From Gilvibacter sp. SZ-19 (GTDB lineage Bacteria; Bacteroidota; Bacteroidia; Flavobacteriales; Flavobacteriaceae): DNA of 64,000 nucleotides. Of this stretch, positions 26,084-34,347 are shown one piece after another. Under the pieces are notes generated by a model. That model searched no databases and was not told the DNA's origin. It worked only from the letters and a program-made list of their open reading frames with translations. A program made the translations under genes and the position numbers. The DNA lies in contig NZ_CP019333.1 of the NCBI RefSeq assembly GCF_002163875.1, forward strand, positions 3,030,864 through 3,094,863, in the 5' to 3' direction. Numbering within the stretch: the stretch's first letter is position 1; each line of letters starts with the position of its first letter.

Positions 26084-27155
26084 ATCCCTAATAATACTCT
26101 TGTTATTGCCTGCAGTGGCAGTAGCTGGAAACAACGACAAATTCAAAGGTAAATACACCAAGGAGAAAAAACTATCTAAAGAATACACAGTAAACGCTAA
26201 TGCCGGCCTGCGTATTGACAATACCTACGGGAACTTAGACATAGTTACCTGGGGGCAGAACCGCACGGTGATCGAGGTAACCATTACAACCAATGGAAAC
26301 AACGAAGAAAAGGTTCAGAAACGCTTAGACGATATAGACGTGGAGTTTTCTGGCAATGGATCTTTGGTAAGCGCCAAAACTAAAATTGGTAGCGGCGGCC
26401 GTTCCTGGAGCTGGTGGAAAAATAAGAACAATGGCGTATCTATAGAAGTGAACTATGTAGTGAAAGTTCCGGTAACCAATTCACTGGATCTAAGCAACGA
26501 CTACGGAGCCATCAACCTGAATGAAAGTAACGGGAATGTAAAGATCTCTTGCGATTATGGACAGCTCAATATAGGACGTTTGAATGCAGACAATAACCTG
26601 CTCAGCTTCGATTACACCAACAACTCTTCTATCGCTTATATGAAGAGCGGGCGTATCAATGCAGATTACAGCAGCTTTAGCTTGGACGAGGTTGAATACT
26701 TGGAACTCAATGCGGACTATACCAAAAGTAGTATTGAAAAGGTAGGCGAACTGAATTACAACTGCGACTACGGAAAGCTCAATGTAGGCGATGCAGGGAC
26801 AGTTACTGGAAACGGAGATTATATCCCCGCAAGCTTTGACAGGGTTTCTGGAAATTTCAATATCAATTCGGATTATGGGTCTATTACGGTAGATCGCTTA
26901 ATGCCAGCTGCCGGAGATGTGACCATCAAGTCCTCTTATGCGGGAATTCGATTGGGATACGACCCTGGATACAACTTTGATTTTATGGTAAATCTGTCTT
27001 ATGCCAGCTTAAGCGGAAAGGATGATCTGAACCTTAGAATGGAGTCTAAAGACGGAAGTCAAAAAAGTTATCAAGGCTATCACGGAAGTGCGAACTCCGG
27101 CAATACGATAAACGTACGCTCTTCTTATGGAGGCGTAACACTAAAAAAACAATAA
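26067..27155 (+). CDS. Exported DUF4097-type repetitive beta protein
   Basis: 362 residues with a signal peptide (MKALFKSLIILLLLPAVAVAG). The mature protein consists of short repeats containing YG or YS/YT followed by a small hydrophobic strand (DYGAINL, DYGQLNIG, ADYSSFSL, ADYTKSSIE, CDYGKLNVG, SDYGSITVD, SSYAGIRLG, SSYGGVTLK), spaced roughly 20 residues, as in a right-handed beta-helix. This is the DUF4097/adhesin-like pattern. It is third in the ECF sigma operon and so probably a regulated envelope protein. Function unknown. Confidence 0.8.
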   Translation: MKALFKSLIILLLLPAVAVAGNNDKFKGKYTKEKKLSKEYTVNANAGLRIDNTYGNLDIVTWGQNRTVIEVTITTNGNNEEKVQKRLDDIDVEFSGNGSLVSAKTKIGSGGRSWSWWKNKNNGVSIEVNYVVKVPVTNSLDLSNDYGAINLNESNGNVKISCDYGQLNIGRLNADNNLLSFDYTNNSSIAYMKSGRINADYSSFSLDEVEYLELNADYTKSSIEKVGELNYNCDYGKLNVGDAGTVTGNGDYIPASFDRVSGNFNINSDYGSITVDRLMPAAGDVTIKSSYAGIRLGYDPGYNFDFMVNLSYASLSGKDDLNLRMESKDGSQKSYQGYHGSANSGNTINVRSSYGGVTLKKQ

Positions 27156-27173
27156 TCATCTAAATCAAAAAAC

Positions 27174-27899
27174 ATGAAATCCACAATCAAACTATTAAGC
27201 GTACTTTTTTTACTGTGTGCCCTACCAGCACAGGCCCAATGGGGTAACAAAAAGGTAAACGGAAACGGCAATGTGACCACAGAAACTGTTTCTACTGGAG
27301 ACTACGATGTGATCGCAGCAGTCGGACCCATGGATGTTTACTTAGTAAGCGGATCAGAAGGTCGCATCAGCGTAGAAGCAGACAGTAACTTCCACGAGTA
27401 TATCGTAGTAGAGACCGAAGGTGACAAGCTAATTGTAAAGGTTAAAAAAGGTTATTACCTAAAGTCTAAGAACCCTATCAAGGTCACTGTTCCTTTTGAA
27501 GATCTTAGCGGCGTTAAACTAACGGGTTCTGGTGATGTAATGACCAGAGATGCCATTAGCGCAGATAATTTTGAGGCGGCCATTACTGGCTCCGGAGATG
27601 TAAACCTAGAAGTAAATGCCCGTAAGGCAACTTTTAAGATCACCGGTTCTGGCGATATGCGTCTCAAAGGTAGCGCAGACAGTGCAAGTTTAAAGATCAG
27701 CGGTAGCGGTGACTTTGACGGTCGCATGTTCCGCACACAAGATGCCGAAGTAGCTATTTCTGGCTCCGGAGATGCCAAAGTCTATGCAGAAGGCAGTCTA
27801 AAAGCTAGAGTTAATGGGTCTGGCGATATCACTTATGGCGGCAACCCGTCTGTAGACAAGAAGGTATCAGGTTCTGGAAGCATCAGCGCTAGAAACTAA
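27174..27899 (+). CDS. GIN-domain (DUF2807) head protein, exported
   Basis: 241 residues with a signal peptide ending AQAQ. The DUF2807 'GIN' beta-helix is marked by seven or eight GSGD/GSGS turns (TGSGDVMT, TGSGDVNL, TGSGDMRL, SGSGDFDG, SGSGDAKV, NGSGDITY, SGSGSISA) about 20 residues apart, plus the head segment YDVIAAVGPMDVYLVSG near 43-59. Last gene of the ECF operon; its transcript ends at the hairpin at 27926. The family is widespread in Bacteroidota with no proven role. Confidence 0.88.
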   Translation: MKSTIKLLSVLFLLCALPAQAQWGNKKVNGNGNVTTETVSTGDYDVIAAVGPMDVYLVSGSEGRISVEADSNFHEYIVVETEGDKLIVKVKKGYYLKSKNPIKVTVPFEDLSGVKLTGSGDVMTRDAISADNFEAAITGSGDVNLEVNARKATFKITGSGDMRLKGSADSASLKISGSGDFDGRMFRTQDAEVAISGSGDAKVYAEGSLKARVNGSGDITYGGNPSVDKKVSGSGSISARN

Positions 27900-27925
27900 G
27901 GTTTCATTCATCAACTAATAAAAAA

Positions 27926-27953
27926 GCCACGCATGAACTGCGTGGCTTTTTTT
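27926..27953 (+). terminator. Bidirectional terminator between the GIN gene and the convergent lipoprotein gene
   Basis: GCCACGCA and TGCGTGGC form a perfect 8-bp stem with a TGAAC loop, with seven T downstream and six A upstream, so it can work on both strands. Confidence 0.9.
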
Positions 27954-27974
27954 ATGTTTTATTTACTGACTGGC

Positions 27975-28526
27975 TTAAAGCTGCACAATAAAGGTTCCGT
28001 TAGTAACTTCCACTGCAGGAATACTAGGATCTGTTATAACGCTCAGTGTTACTTCAAAGGTACCTGTGTATCGGCCCTCCGCAGTGACTTCTGTAATAAC
28101 GAAAGTTCCTCCTGCTTCTGAACTGTAAAGTAGGGTTCCGTCGCTAGGGTCTGGCGCATAGGTAAGTATAGTATTTCCAGGTAGAGGCAAACTGTTAAAC
28201 TCGTAAGTTCCCGCCTCTAATGCGGCATTGAAAGTTAATGTTAAAGAGGCTCCTGAAGCTGCATTGACTCCTCCAATATTTATACTTGTAACTCCTCCAG
28301 ACTCTACACTGAAAGCAGTTAATGAATTTGGATTGACTGCTACCCCATCAACATCGGCATTGAATGAGACTGTTCCATCAGTATCGTCGTCCGTATCAGT
28401 ATCGTCTGTGTCAGAACCTTCGTCCATAGTGGTATCATCGGTTACAAATTCTCCTTCTAAAGGTTCGTTCTCACAAGCAAAAATGCAAAGACATAGCGCC
28501 AGGACTGGCAAGATTTTCTTGATCAT
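27975..28526 (-). CDS. Lipoprotein with Asp/Thr-rich linker, unknown function
   Basis: 183 residues; lipobox LCIFACENE (Cys18) followed by acidic residues, then an Asp/Thr linker (TDDTTMDEGSDTDDTDTDDD) and a beta-rich C-terminal domain with the pattern SLTLTFNAALEAGTYEF, as in the DUF6252 type of flavobacterial lipoproteins. That family call is a resemblance only. The acidic start suggests surface export. It is a single gene behind the MFS transporter gene on the same strand. Confidence 0.65.
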   Translation of the reverse strand: MIKKILPVLALCLCIFACENEPLEGEFVTDDTTMDEGSDTDDTDTDDDTDGTVSFNADVDGVAVNPNSLTAFSVESGGVTSINIGGVNAASGASLTLTFNAALEAGTYEFNSLPLPGNTILTYAPDPSDGTLLYSSEAGGTFVITEVTAEGRYTGTFEVTLSVITDPSIPAVEVTNGTFIVQL

Positions 28527-28551
28527 AGTAGGTTGATTTATTTAAGCAAAC

Positions 28552-29865
28552 TTAATTATTTTCTGCGGACTGGTCTTTTCGAGGTACCCGCAAGAGCAGA
28601 AATACGCCCACGGCAAAGAACAAGATCAGAAAAACGACGGAATTTCTCATGCTTCCGGTAATTTGATCTATTACACCGTAAACTCCCATTCCGATAACAA
28701 TACCGATCTTCTCCGCTACATCGTAAAAACTGAAATAAGAAGTGGTGTCTTCTGTCTCGGGCAAGAACTTTGAATAAGTAGATCTGGAAAGTGCCTGAAT
28801 GCCACCCATGACCAAACCAACTACTCCCGCAGTAGCATAGAACTCAAAAGGTTCTGTTATGAAATAGGCGACCACACAGATCGCAACCCAGATGATATTG
28901 ATGACCACCAAGGTCTGAATATTCCCAAAACTTCTTGACGCCCTCGCAGTAAGCGTTGCTCCAATTACCGCTACCAATTGAATCACCAATATACTCACAA
29001 TAAGCCCCATAGTCTTTTCGGAACTGCCGCCCCAAGCGATCTCTTGTTCGCCAAAATAGGTCGCTACAAGCATTACTGTTTGCACGGCCATAGAATAAAC
29101 AAAGAAAGCCGCCAGATACCTTTTAAGTCTGGGATTGCTAGAGAGTGACCGATAAACGCCTCTTAGCTCTTTATAGCCATTACCTAAGATCTTTCTGTGG
29201 ATTTTACCGCTGGCAGAGTTCCCTTTGGGTAAGTGGTAAAAAGAATACTGACTGAACAAGATCCACCATACACCCACCATAACAAACGACCATTTCATAG
29301 CGGCCATCTCGCCTCCTTCTGGTGCTCCTAACACCATGACCAGGTTGACCACCAATAAAAGTACGCTCCCAATGTAACCCATGGAAAAGCCCTGAGCACT
29401 CAAGCGATCTTGTTGCTCCGGATAGGCTACATCTGGCAGGTATGAATTGTAGAAAACCAGACTACCCCAAAATCCAATTAGGGCCAAAAAGTAGGCTGTG
29501 GCACTGAGGTAGAGATAATCCAGATCAAAGAAGTACAAGGCCATACAAGATAAAGAGCCCAGATAGCAGAAGAACTTCATGAAATTCTTCTTGTTCCCGA
29601 CGTAATCTGCAATACCAGATAGGATCGGTGATATTATGGAAACCACCAAAAACGCAGCAGCGGTAACATAGGTGATAAAAGGTGTTTGCGGTATCTCAAA
29701 ACCGAGAAAATTAACACTGTCTACTTGGGCAATTTCGAAAAGGGCTCCGTAATAGATTGGAAAAATGGCCGAGGCTATCACTAAGCTGTAAACCGAATTG
29801 GCCCAGTCGTAGAAAGCCCAAGCACGCATGAGTTTCTTACTGCCTTTAGGGAGTACTTGTTTCAA
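28552..29865 (-). CDS. UMF1-type MFS transporter (Atg22-like)
   Basis: 437 residues with twelve predicted membrane helices. It starts with KKLMRAWAFYDWANSVYSLVI, and the WAFYDWANS motif at about 16-24 is the signature of the Atg22/UMF1 family; GGIQALSRSTYSKFLPE near 355-371 is the family's second hallmark. Atg22 effluxes amino acids from the yeast vacuole; bacterial substrates are not established. It follows the promoter-distal side of the M48 gene terminator and precedes the DUF6252-like lipoprotein by 25 bases. Confidence 0.9.
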   Translation of the reverse strand: MKQVLPKGSKKLMRAWAFYDWANSVYSLVIASAIFPIYYGALFEIAQVDSVNFLGFEIPQTPFITYVTAAAFLVVSIISPILSGIADYVGNKKNFMKFFCYLGSLSCMALYFFDLDYLYLSATAYFLALIGFWGSLVFYNSYLPDVAYPEQQDRLSAQGFSMGYIGSVLLLVVNLVMVLGAPEGGEMAAMKWSFVMVGVWWILFSQYSFYHLPKGNSASGKIHRKILGNGYKELRGVYRSLSSNPRLKRYLAAFFVYSMAVQTVMLVATYFGEQEIAWGGSSEKTMGLIVSILVIQLVAVIGATLTARASRSFGNIQTLVVINIIWVAICVVAYFITEPFEFYATAGVVGLVMGGIQALSRSTYSKFLPETEDTTSYFSFYDVAEKIGIVIGMGVYGVIDQITGSMRNSVVFLILFFAVGVFLLLRVPRKDQSAENN

Positions 29866-29895
29866 TGCAGTTGGTGTTTAGTCGTTGTTTGCTCA

Positions 29896-29925
29896 AACAA
29901 AAAAGTCGCCTTGTGTAGGCGACTT
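29896..29925 (-). terminator. Rho-independent terminator of the M48 protease gene
   Basis: AAGTCGCC and GGCGACTT form a perfect 8-bp stem around a 7-base loop; on the minus strand it is followed by a T-rich tract. It lies about 30 bases after the stop codon at 29957. Confidence 0.85.
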
Positions 29926-29956
29926 CTAAGTTAAATAAATTTATTGGGCTGCAGGC

Positions 29957-30775
29957 CTATTTGAAAGAGGTAACTCCAAATTTAGCTGCTTCGGCCTTGG
30001 CTTCCGGCACCCAACCTTTAATATTGTTGATTCGCGTTTCGTTGCTCGGGTGCGTACTTAAGAATTCCGGTGGGGCTTGTCCGCCCGAATTCGCAGCCAT
30101 GCGTCTCCAAAGTTGAACCGCCTCCGTGGGCTCATAACCGGCTATAGCCATAATGGTAAGTCCAATGCGATCTGCTTCGGACTCGTGCTTTCTACTAAAT
30201 GGTAGCATTACCCCTACTGTAGATCCGATTCCATAGGCCTGATTAAAGATCTGCTGATTCTTAGGGTCTTTGCTCAAGGCAACGTTTCCGGCAACTGCTC
30301 CTAAGGCTTGTAACTGTCCGGCGCTCATACGCTGTTGACCGTGGTTCGCCAAGGCGTGCGCAACCTCATGACCCATAATGGCCGCTACGCCTCGTTCGCC
30401 GTTAGCGATAGGCATGATTCCCGTGTAGAATACTATCTTCCCTCCTGGCATACACCAAGCATTTACCGCTCCGTCTTGCACCAAGTTGAATTCCCATTGG
30501 TAGTCTTTTAGATATCCGGCATAGCCATTCGCATTGAGCCAGCGCTCGGCTGCAGTAGAGATTTTCTGACCAACATTCTTAACCATATTGGCCTCCGCAG
30601 TACCTGTTACAACCTTGTTCTCAGATAAAAACTGATCGTATTGCTGGAACGCCATAGGTAGTATTTGTGAATTTGGCACCAAAGCCAAGGTCTTTTTTCC
30701 AGTGAAAGGATTAGTAGTACAGGCTACCATGAGGGCACAAAAGGCAGCCAGAGTTAGTGATTTCTTGAATATCAT
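29957..30775 (-). CDS. M48 family metalloprotease lipoprotein
   Basis: 272 residues with a lipobox (ALMVAC, Cys19) then TTNPFTGKK, a conserved start for LoiP/BepA-like proteases of the outer-membrane periplasmic face. The zinc motif HEVAHALANH is near 141-150, the third ligand Glu lies in KHESEADRIG near 206-215, and the WCMPGGKIVFYTG segment near 112-124 is typical of the family. It lacks the TPR tail of BepA. Probable role: quality control of outer-membrane proteins. Single gene. Confidence 0.92.
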   Translation of the reverse strand: MIFKKSLTLAAFCALMVACTTNPFTGKKTLALVPNSQILPMAFQQYDQFLSENKVVTGTAEANMVKNVGQKISTAAERWLNANGYAGYLKDYQWEFNLVQDGAVNAWCMPGGKIVFYTGIMPIANGERGVAAIMGHEVAHALANHGQQRMSAGQLQALGAVAGNVALSKDPKNQQIFNQAYGIGSTVGVMLPFSRKHESEADRIGLTIMAIAGYEPTEAVQLWRRMAANSGGQAPPEFLSTHPSNETRINNIKGWVPEAKAEAAKFGVTSFK

Positions 30776-31023
30776 AGATGGTATATTTTCTATTAGAAAA
30801 GGTACAAAAATTATCTGTTCAAAGATCTACAATTCAAATTTAGTACCAGAAATGCAGGCGTAACATTGTTTTTGAAAATCGACAGTGGGTAAAATATTTC
30901 GATTAATTGCATTTCTGGCTAGATTATCGAGTTTGGAACGACTTTTGAATAGTTGAATAAATTCCCGCTGCTTTTTTACGCGGATCAGAAATCAAAAACG
31001 CAAAAAACAAAAACTACAACAAC

Positions 31024-31548
31024 ATGAAACGAATTGCACTACTCTTATTGCTAGCCTTACCCCTAACCGTATTTACTTCTTGCGAAGGTGACCCAGGCCC
31101 TCCGGGACCTCCAGGATTAGACGGAACTAGTTTACTCGGAACTGTTTTTGAGGTAAATGCCAATTTTAATGCAGGCAATGACTACAGAAATTTCTTTGGA
31201 TACCCGAGCACTTTACAAGTATTTGACTCCGATGTGGTCTTGGTTTATCTATTAGAGGAGACCACCCCAGAAGGCTTGGATGTTTGGAGTTTGTTGCCAC
31301 AGACCTTCTTTACTCCGGATGGTACCTTGGTATACAACTTTGACTACACTGCAGTTGATATGTCCGTATATCTTTATGCTGATTTTAATTTGGATCTATT
31401 AGGCCCAGTCTTTACAGATAACCAGATCTTTAGAGTTGCTGTGGTTCCTGCGGATTTTGGAGAAAATATCGATATCTTTGATATAGAAGCTGTAATGGAT
31501 GCCCTTAGCGTCTCGACAGACAACATAGAACGATTAGAACTAGATTAA
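31024..31548 (+). CDS. Lipoprotein with short collagen-like GPP segment
   Basis: 174 residues; lipobox TVFTSCEGD (Cys20), then DPGPPGPPGLDG, a three-to-four-triplet Gly-X-Y stretch too short to make a stable triple helix alone. The remainder is acidic and beta-rich with no recognised domain. Similar small lipoproteins with a GPPGPPG stalk occur widely in Flavobacteriaceae. It is 2 bases upstream of msrB, so the two are likely cotranscribed. Confidence 0.75.
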   Translation: MKRIALLLLLALPLTVFTSCEGDPGPPGPPGLDGTSLLGTVFEVNANFNAGNDYRNFFGYPSTLQVFDSDVVLVYLLEETTPEGLDVWSLLPQTFFTPDGTLVYNFDYTAVDMSVYLYADFNLDLLGPVFTDNQIFRVAVVPADFGENIDIFDIEAVMDALSVSTDNIERLELD

Positions 31549-31550
31549 AG

Positions 31551-32042
31551 ATGTTAAATAAAATTGCCTTGATGGCCCTTTGCGCAGTAACACTTGCGTG
31601 TAATGGTCAGCAAAAATCAGAAAAAGAAGAAGCAAAGGTTTATCCGGTTACTAAAACTGATGCCGAATGGCGAGCAGAATTGACCGAATTAGAATATTAT
31701 GTATTGAGACAAGCCGGGACAGAACGTCCATTTACCTCTCCACTGAACAAGAACTACGAAGCAGGCACTTATGTCTGCGCGGCATGTGGTACTCCGGTTT
31801 TTAAATCGGAACACAAGTTCGACAGCGGTACAGGTTGGCCTAGTTTTGACCGTGAGATCGAAGGGAACGTGGAATACTCCACGGACTACAAGATCGGTTA
31901 TGCGCGTACCGAAGAACACTGCGCTACCTGTGGTGGACATTTAGGCCATGTCTTTAACGATGGGCCTAGTGATACCACTGGAAAACGCCATTGTATTAAT
32001 GGTGCAGCTCTGAATTTTATTCCGGAAAAGGGACAGGACTAG
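31551..32042 (+). CDS. msrB: Peptide-methionine (R)-S-oxide reductase MsrB, lipoprotein form
   Basis: Repairs oxidised methionine (R form) in proteins. 163 residues with a lipobox (VTLACNGQ, Cys17), so the enzyme is envelope-anchored rather than cytosolic. The MsrB domain begins near 34; the structural zinc site is the two CxxC pairs (CAACG near 76-79 and CATCG near 124-127), GTGWPSFDR is near 92-100, and the catalytic Cys is in RHCINGAAL near 147-155. Electron supply in the periplasm is not evident in the neighbourhood. Confidence 0.95.
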   Translation: MLNKIALMALCAVTLACNGQQKSEKEEAKVYPVTKTDAEWRAELTELEYYVLRQAGTERPFTSPLNKNYEAGTYVCAACGTPVFKSEHKFDSGTGWPSFDREIEGNVEYSTDYKIGYARTEEHCATCGGHLGHVFNDGPSDTTGKRHCINGAALNFIPEKGQD

Positions 32043-32095
32043 TTAAACCTTCTAAGCATCAAAAGGTCTTATAGGTGTAACCAAATTATACACTT

Positions 32096-32308
32096 ATGAG
32101 ACCTTTTTTATTGGCTATTATTGCCCTTTTAATGTTCACCACTTCTTGTGCGAGATCTGTGGTGGTAACTCCTAGCACCCAAGTCACTGTTGTAAAGACA
32201 GCTCCAAAAAATCACCGGATAGTTATGATACGTGGACAACGCTATTACACTTGGAATGGTAAGCACTACAAAAAGACCAGACAGGGATACGTCTTGGTAC
32301 GAATTTAA
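32096..32308 (+). CDS. Small basic lipoprotein
   Basis: 70 residues; lipobox MFTTSCARS (Cys18) and a 52-residue basic mature part rich in Val, Tyr and Lys (IVMIRGQRYYTWNGKHYKKT) that looks like two short beta-hairpins. The YYTWNGKHY pattern resembles short tails found in other Bacteroidota envelope proteins. No function known. An intact frame with a convincing export signal supports it as a real gene. Confidence 0.65.
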   Translation: MRPFLLAIIALLMFTTSCARSVVVTPSTQVTVVKTAPKNHRIVMIRGQRYYTWNGKHYKKTRQGYVLVRI

Positions 32309-32324
32309 TTCTCGTTTCAAAAAG

Positions 32325-32356
32325 TTGGCTTCGGTTGAGGTTATTTCGTAACTTTG
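32325..32356 (+). promoter_or_regulatory. Promoter of lpdA (TTG-N21-TAACTTTG)
   Basis: TTG at 32325-32327 and TAACTTTG at 32349-32356 are 21 bases apart, within the Bacteroidota promoter range. The predicted start near 32362 gives a leader of about 29 nt. Confidence 0.6.
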
Positions 32357-32390
32357 AGGACTCTAAAAAACACCTTAAAATAGTAGCGAA

Positions 32391-33767
32391 ATGACGCAAT
32401 ACGATGTTATAGTTCTGGGAAGTGGCCCTGGGGGTTATGTAACCGCTATCCGCGCTTCTCAACTCGGTTTTAAAACTGCAGTAGTAGAAAAAGAAAGCCT
32501 GGGTGGGGTTTGTTTGAACTGGGGATGTATCCCTACCAAAGCCTTGCTTAAGAGTGCTCAGGTATTCGAATACTTAAAACATGCCGAAGATTACGGCCTT
32601 ACTGTGGATAACGCAGACAAGGACTTCGGAAAGGTCGTAGCGCGTAGCCGTTCTGTTGCTGATGGGATGAGTAAAGGCGTTCAGTTCTTGATGAAAAAGA
32701 ACAAAATCGATGTGATTGAAGGGCACGGAAAACTCAAACCAGGAAAAAAGGTAGAAGTTAACGGAACTGAATACAAAGCAGATCATATCATTATTGCTAC
32801 TGGAGCTCGCTCGAGAGAACTAGGTAATTTACCGCAAGACGGGAAAAAAGTGATTGGATATCGTCAAGCCATGACCCTGGACAAGCAACCTAAGAGCATG
32901 ATCGTTGTTGGATCTGGAGCTATTGGAGTGGAGTTCGCTCACTTTTACAATACCATGGGAACCGAGGTTACCATAGTAGAGTATTTGCCAAACCTTGTAC
33001 CATTAGAAGACGAGGAAGTATCCAAACAATTTGAGCGTTCGTTTAAGAAAGCGGGCATCAAAGTAATGACCAATGCGTCGTTAGAAAGCGTTGATACCTC
33101 TGGGAAAGGAGTTAAGGCTACCATTAAGACCAAAAAAGGCGAAGAAGTCCTCGAGGCTGACATTGTATTGTCTGCTGTTGGAATCAAATCAAACATTGAA
33201 AATATAGGTTTAGAAGACGTCGGAATTGTTACCGATCGTGACAAGATCGTTGTGAACGACTGGTACCAGACCAACATTCCTGGTTATTACGCCATTGGTG
33301 ATGTAGTACCTGGTCCTGCCCTAGCCCACGTGGCCTCCGCAGAAGGTATTACTTGTGTTGAAAAGATCAAAGGAATGCACGTTGAACCAATCGACTACGG
33401 TAACATTCCTGGCTGTACTTATGCAACTCCAGAGATCGCTTCTGTAGGGATGACAGAAAAGCAAGCCAAAGAGGCTGGTTATGACATTAAAGTTGGAAAG
33501 TTCCCTTTCTCTGCTTCTGGTAAAGCTAGCGCCGGTGGACACAAAGACGGTTTCGTAAAAGTGATCTTTGATGCTAAATACGGTGAATGGCTGGGTTGTC
33601 ATATGATAGGTGCTGGTGTTACGGACATGATCGCAGAGGCGGTGTTGGGTCGTAAATTAGAGACTACAGGACACGAAGTATTGAAAGCGGTTCACCCGCA
33701 CCCAACTATGAGTGAAGCTGTAATGGAAGCCGTTGCAGATGCATACGATGAAGTGATACACCTCTAG
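32391..33767 (+). CDS. lpdA: Dihydrolipoyl dehydrogenase
   Basis: FAD disulphide oxidoreductase that reoxidises dihydrolipoamide (E3) in 2-oxoacid dehydrogenases and the glycine cleavage system. The 458-residue protein has the FAD motif VIVLGSGPGGYVTAIRA at 5-21, the redox-active disulphide in GGVCLNWGCIPT near 38-49, the NAD motif VVGSGAIGVEFA near 172-183 and the C-terminal active-site HPHPTMSEA near 437-445. It stands alone with its own promoter and terminator rather than with E1/E2 genes, so it is probably the shared E3. Confidence 0.97.
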   Translation: MTQYDVIVLGSGPGGYVTAIRASQLGFKTAVVEKESLGGVCLNWGCIPTKALLKSAQVFEYLKHAEDYGLTVDNADKDFGKVVARSRSVADGMSKGVQFLMKKNKIDVIEGHGKLKPGKKVEVNGTEYKADHIIIATGARSRELGNLPQDGKKVIGYRQAMTLDKQPKSMIVVGSGAIGVEFAHFYNTMGTEVTIVEYLPNLVPLEDEEVSKQFERSFKKAGIKVMTNASLESVDTSGKGVKATIKTKKGEEVLEADIVLSAVGIKSNIENIGLEDVGIVTDRDKIVVNDWYQTNIPGYYAIGDVVPGPALAHVASAEGITCVEKIKGMHVEPIDYGNIPGCTYATPEIASVGMTEKQAKEAGYDIKVGKFPFSASGKASAGGHKDGFVKVIFDAKYGEWLGCHMIGAGVTDMIAEAVLGRKLETTGHEVLKAVHPHPTMSEAVMEAVADAYDEVIHL

Positions 33768-33793
33768 TTCAATTTACTCACACGATAAAAATC

Positions 33794-33821
33794 AAAAGCA
33801 CTCAGTAATGGGTGCTTTTTT
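33794..33821 (+). terminator. Rho-independent terminator of lpdA
   Basis: AAAAGCAC and GTGCTTTT pair around a TCAGTAATGG-type loop, followed by T-rich sequence, 26 bases after the lpdA stop. Confidence 0.8.
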
Positions 33822-33898
33822 GTGTTTAGAGCGGAAGTTGATTTTATTCAGGCCTTGTATCAATTTAAATGTGGTTGCAATGGAAATTTGTTTGTAAA

Positions 33899-33989
33899 CG
33901 AATTGTCTGGGGTTTCCAACCCCTCCCCAATTCAAACTAGCAATTTCTGCAACTATTAAAAAACTCTATTTATCTGTATTTATGAAATG
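33899..33989 (+). repeat. Intergenic G4/C4 element, copy A
   Basis: Begins CGAA, then GGGGTTTCCAACCCC (a 6-bp inverted repeat), T, CCCCAATT, exactly 45 variable bases, and ATTTATGAAAT. Copies B (34179) and C (38700) share this layout. The 580-bp gap between lpdA and aroQ holds the lpdA terminator, copies A and B, and otherwise A/T-rich sequence with no credible gene. Confidence 0.7.
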
Positions 33990-34178
33990 ATAGTATATGC
34001 AGCAAACTCTAAGATTGAATAATTTGCTTGTGAAAAATTGAGGTGAACTTTCTTGAACTTTAGAAGTACCTCTAAGTATCAATTTATTGTAGGATGTTAA
34101 ATTGAAAACGACGATTCTCGTTGGAGTTATGGAGATTATTGCTTCTGGATTTTAGCTTAAGATGATAATTTCTAGAAT

Positions 34179-34270
34179 CGAACTCTTTAGGGGTCTATCA
34201 ACCCCTCCCCAATTTAATTTATCAAAAACTTAAATGCCGCTAAAGTTTTCCATGCGAATATTTATGAATG
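34179..34270 (+). repeat. Intergenic G4/C4 element, copy B
   Basis: Begins CGAA, then GGGG, eight bases, CCCC, T, CCCCAATT, 45 variable bases, ATTTATGAAT. It lies 280 bp downstream of copy A in the same orientation. Confidence 0.7.
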
Positions 34271-34347
34271 CTTGGATTTTGATTGATCTCAGTTTAGCTG
34301 AAAACCAATATGTTTCAATTTTAAACGCTTGTTGTCTATAATTTCTG

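Noticed and set aside
27455-27778. 107-codon antisense frame in the GIN gene
   Set aside because: It is a shadow caused by the repeated GSGD codons; composition mirrors the sense repeats.
33899-33930. G4/C4 core of the intergenic elements considered as rho-independent terminators
   Set aside because: No T-run follows the stem on either strand, and lpdA already has its own terminator at 33794-33821.
33899-34270. Direct repeats A and B considered as a CRISPR array
   Set aside because: Only two copies 280 bp apart, spacer far too long, no cas genes in the window.
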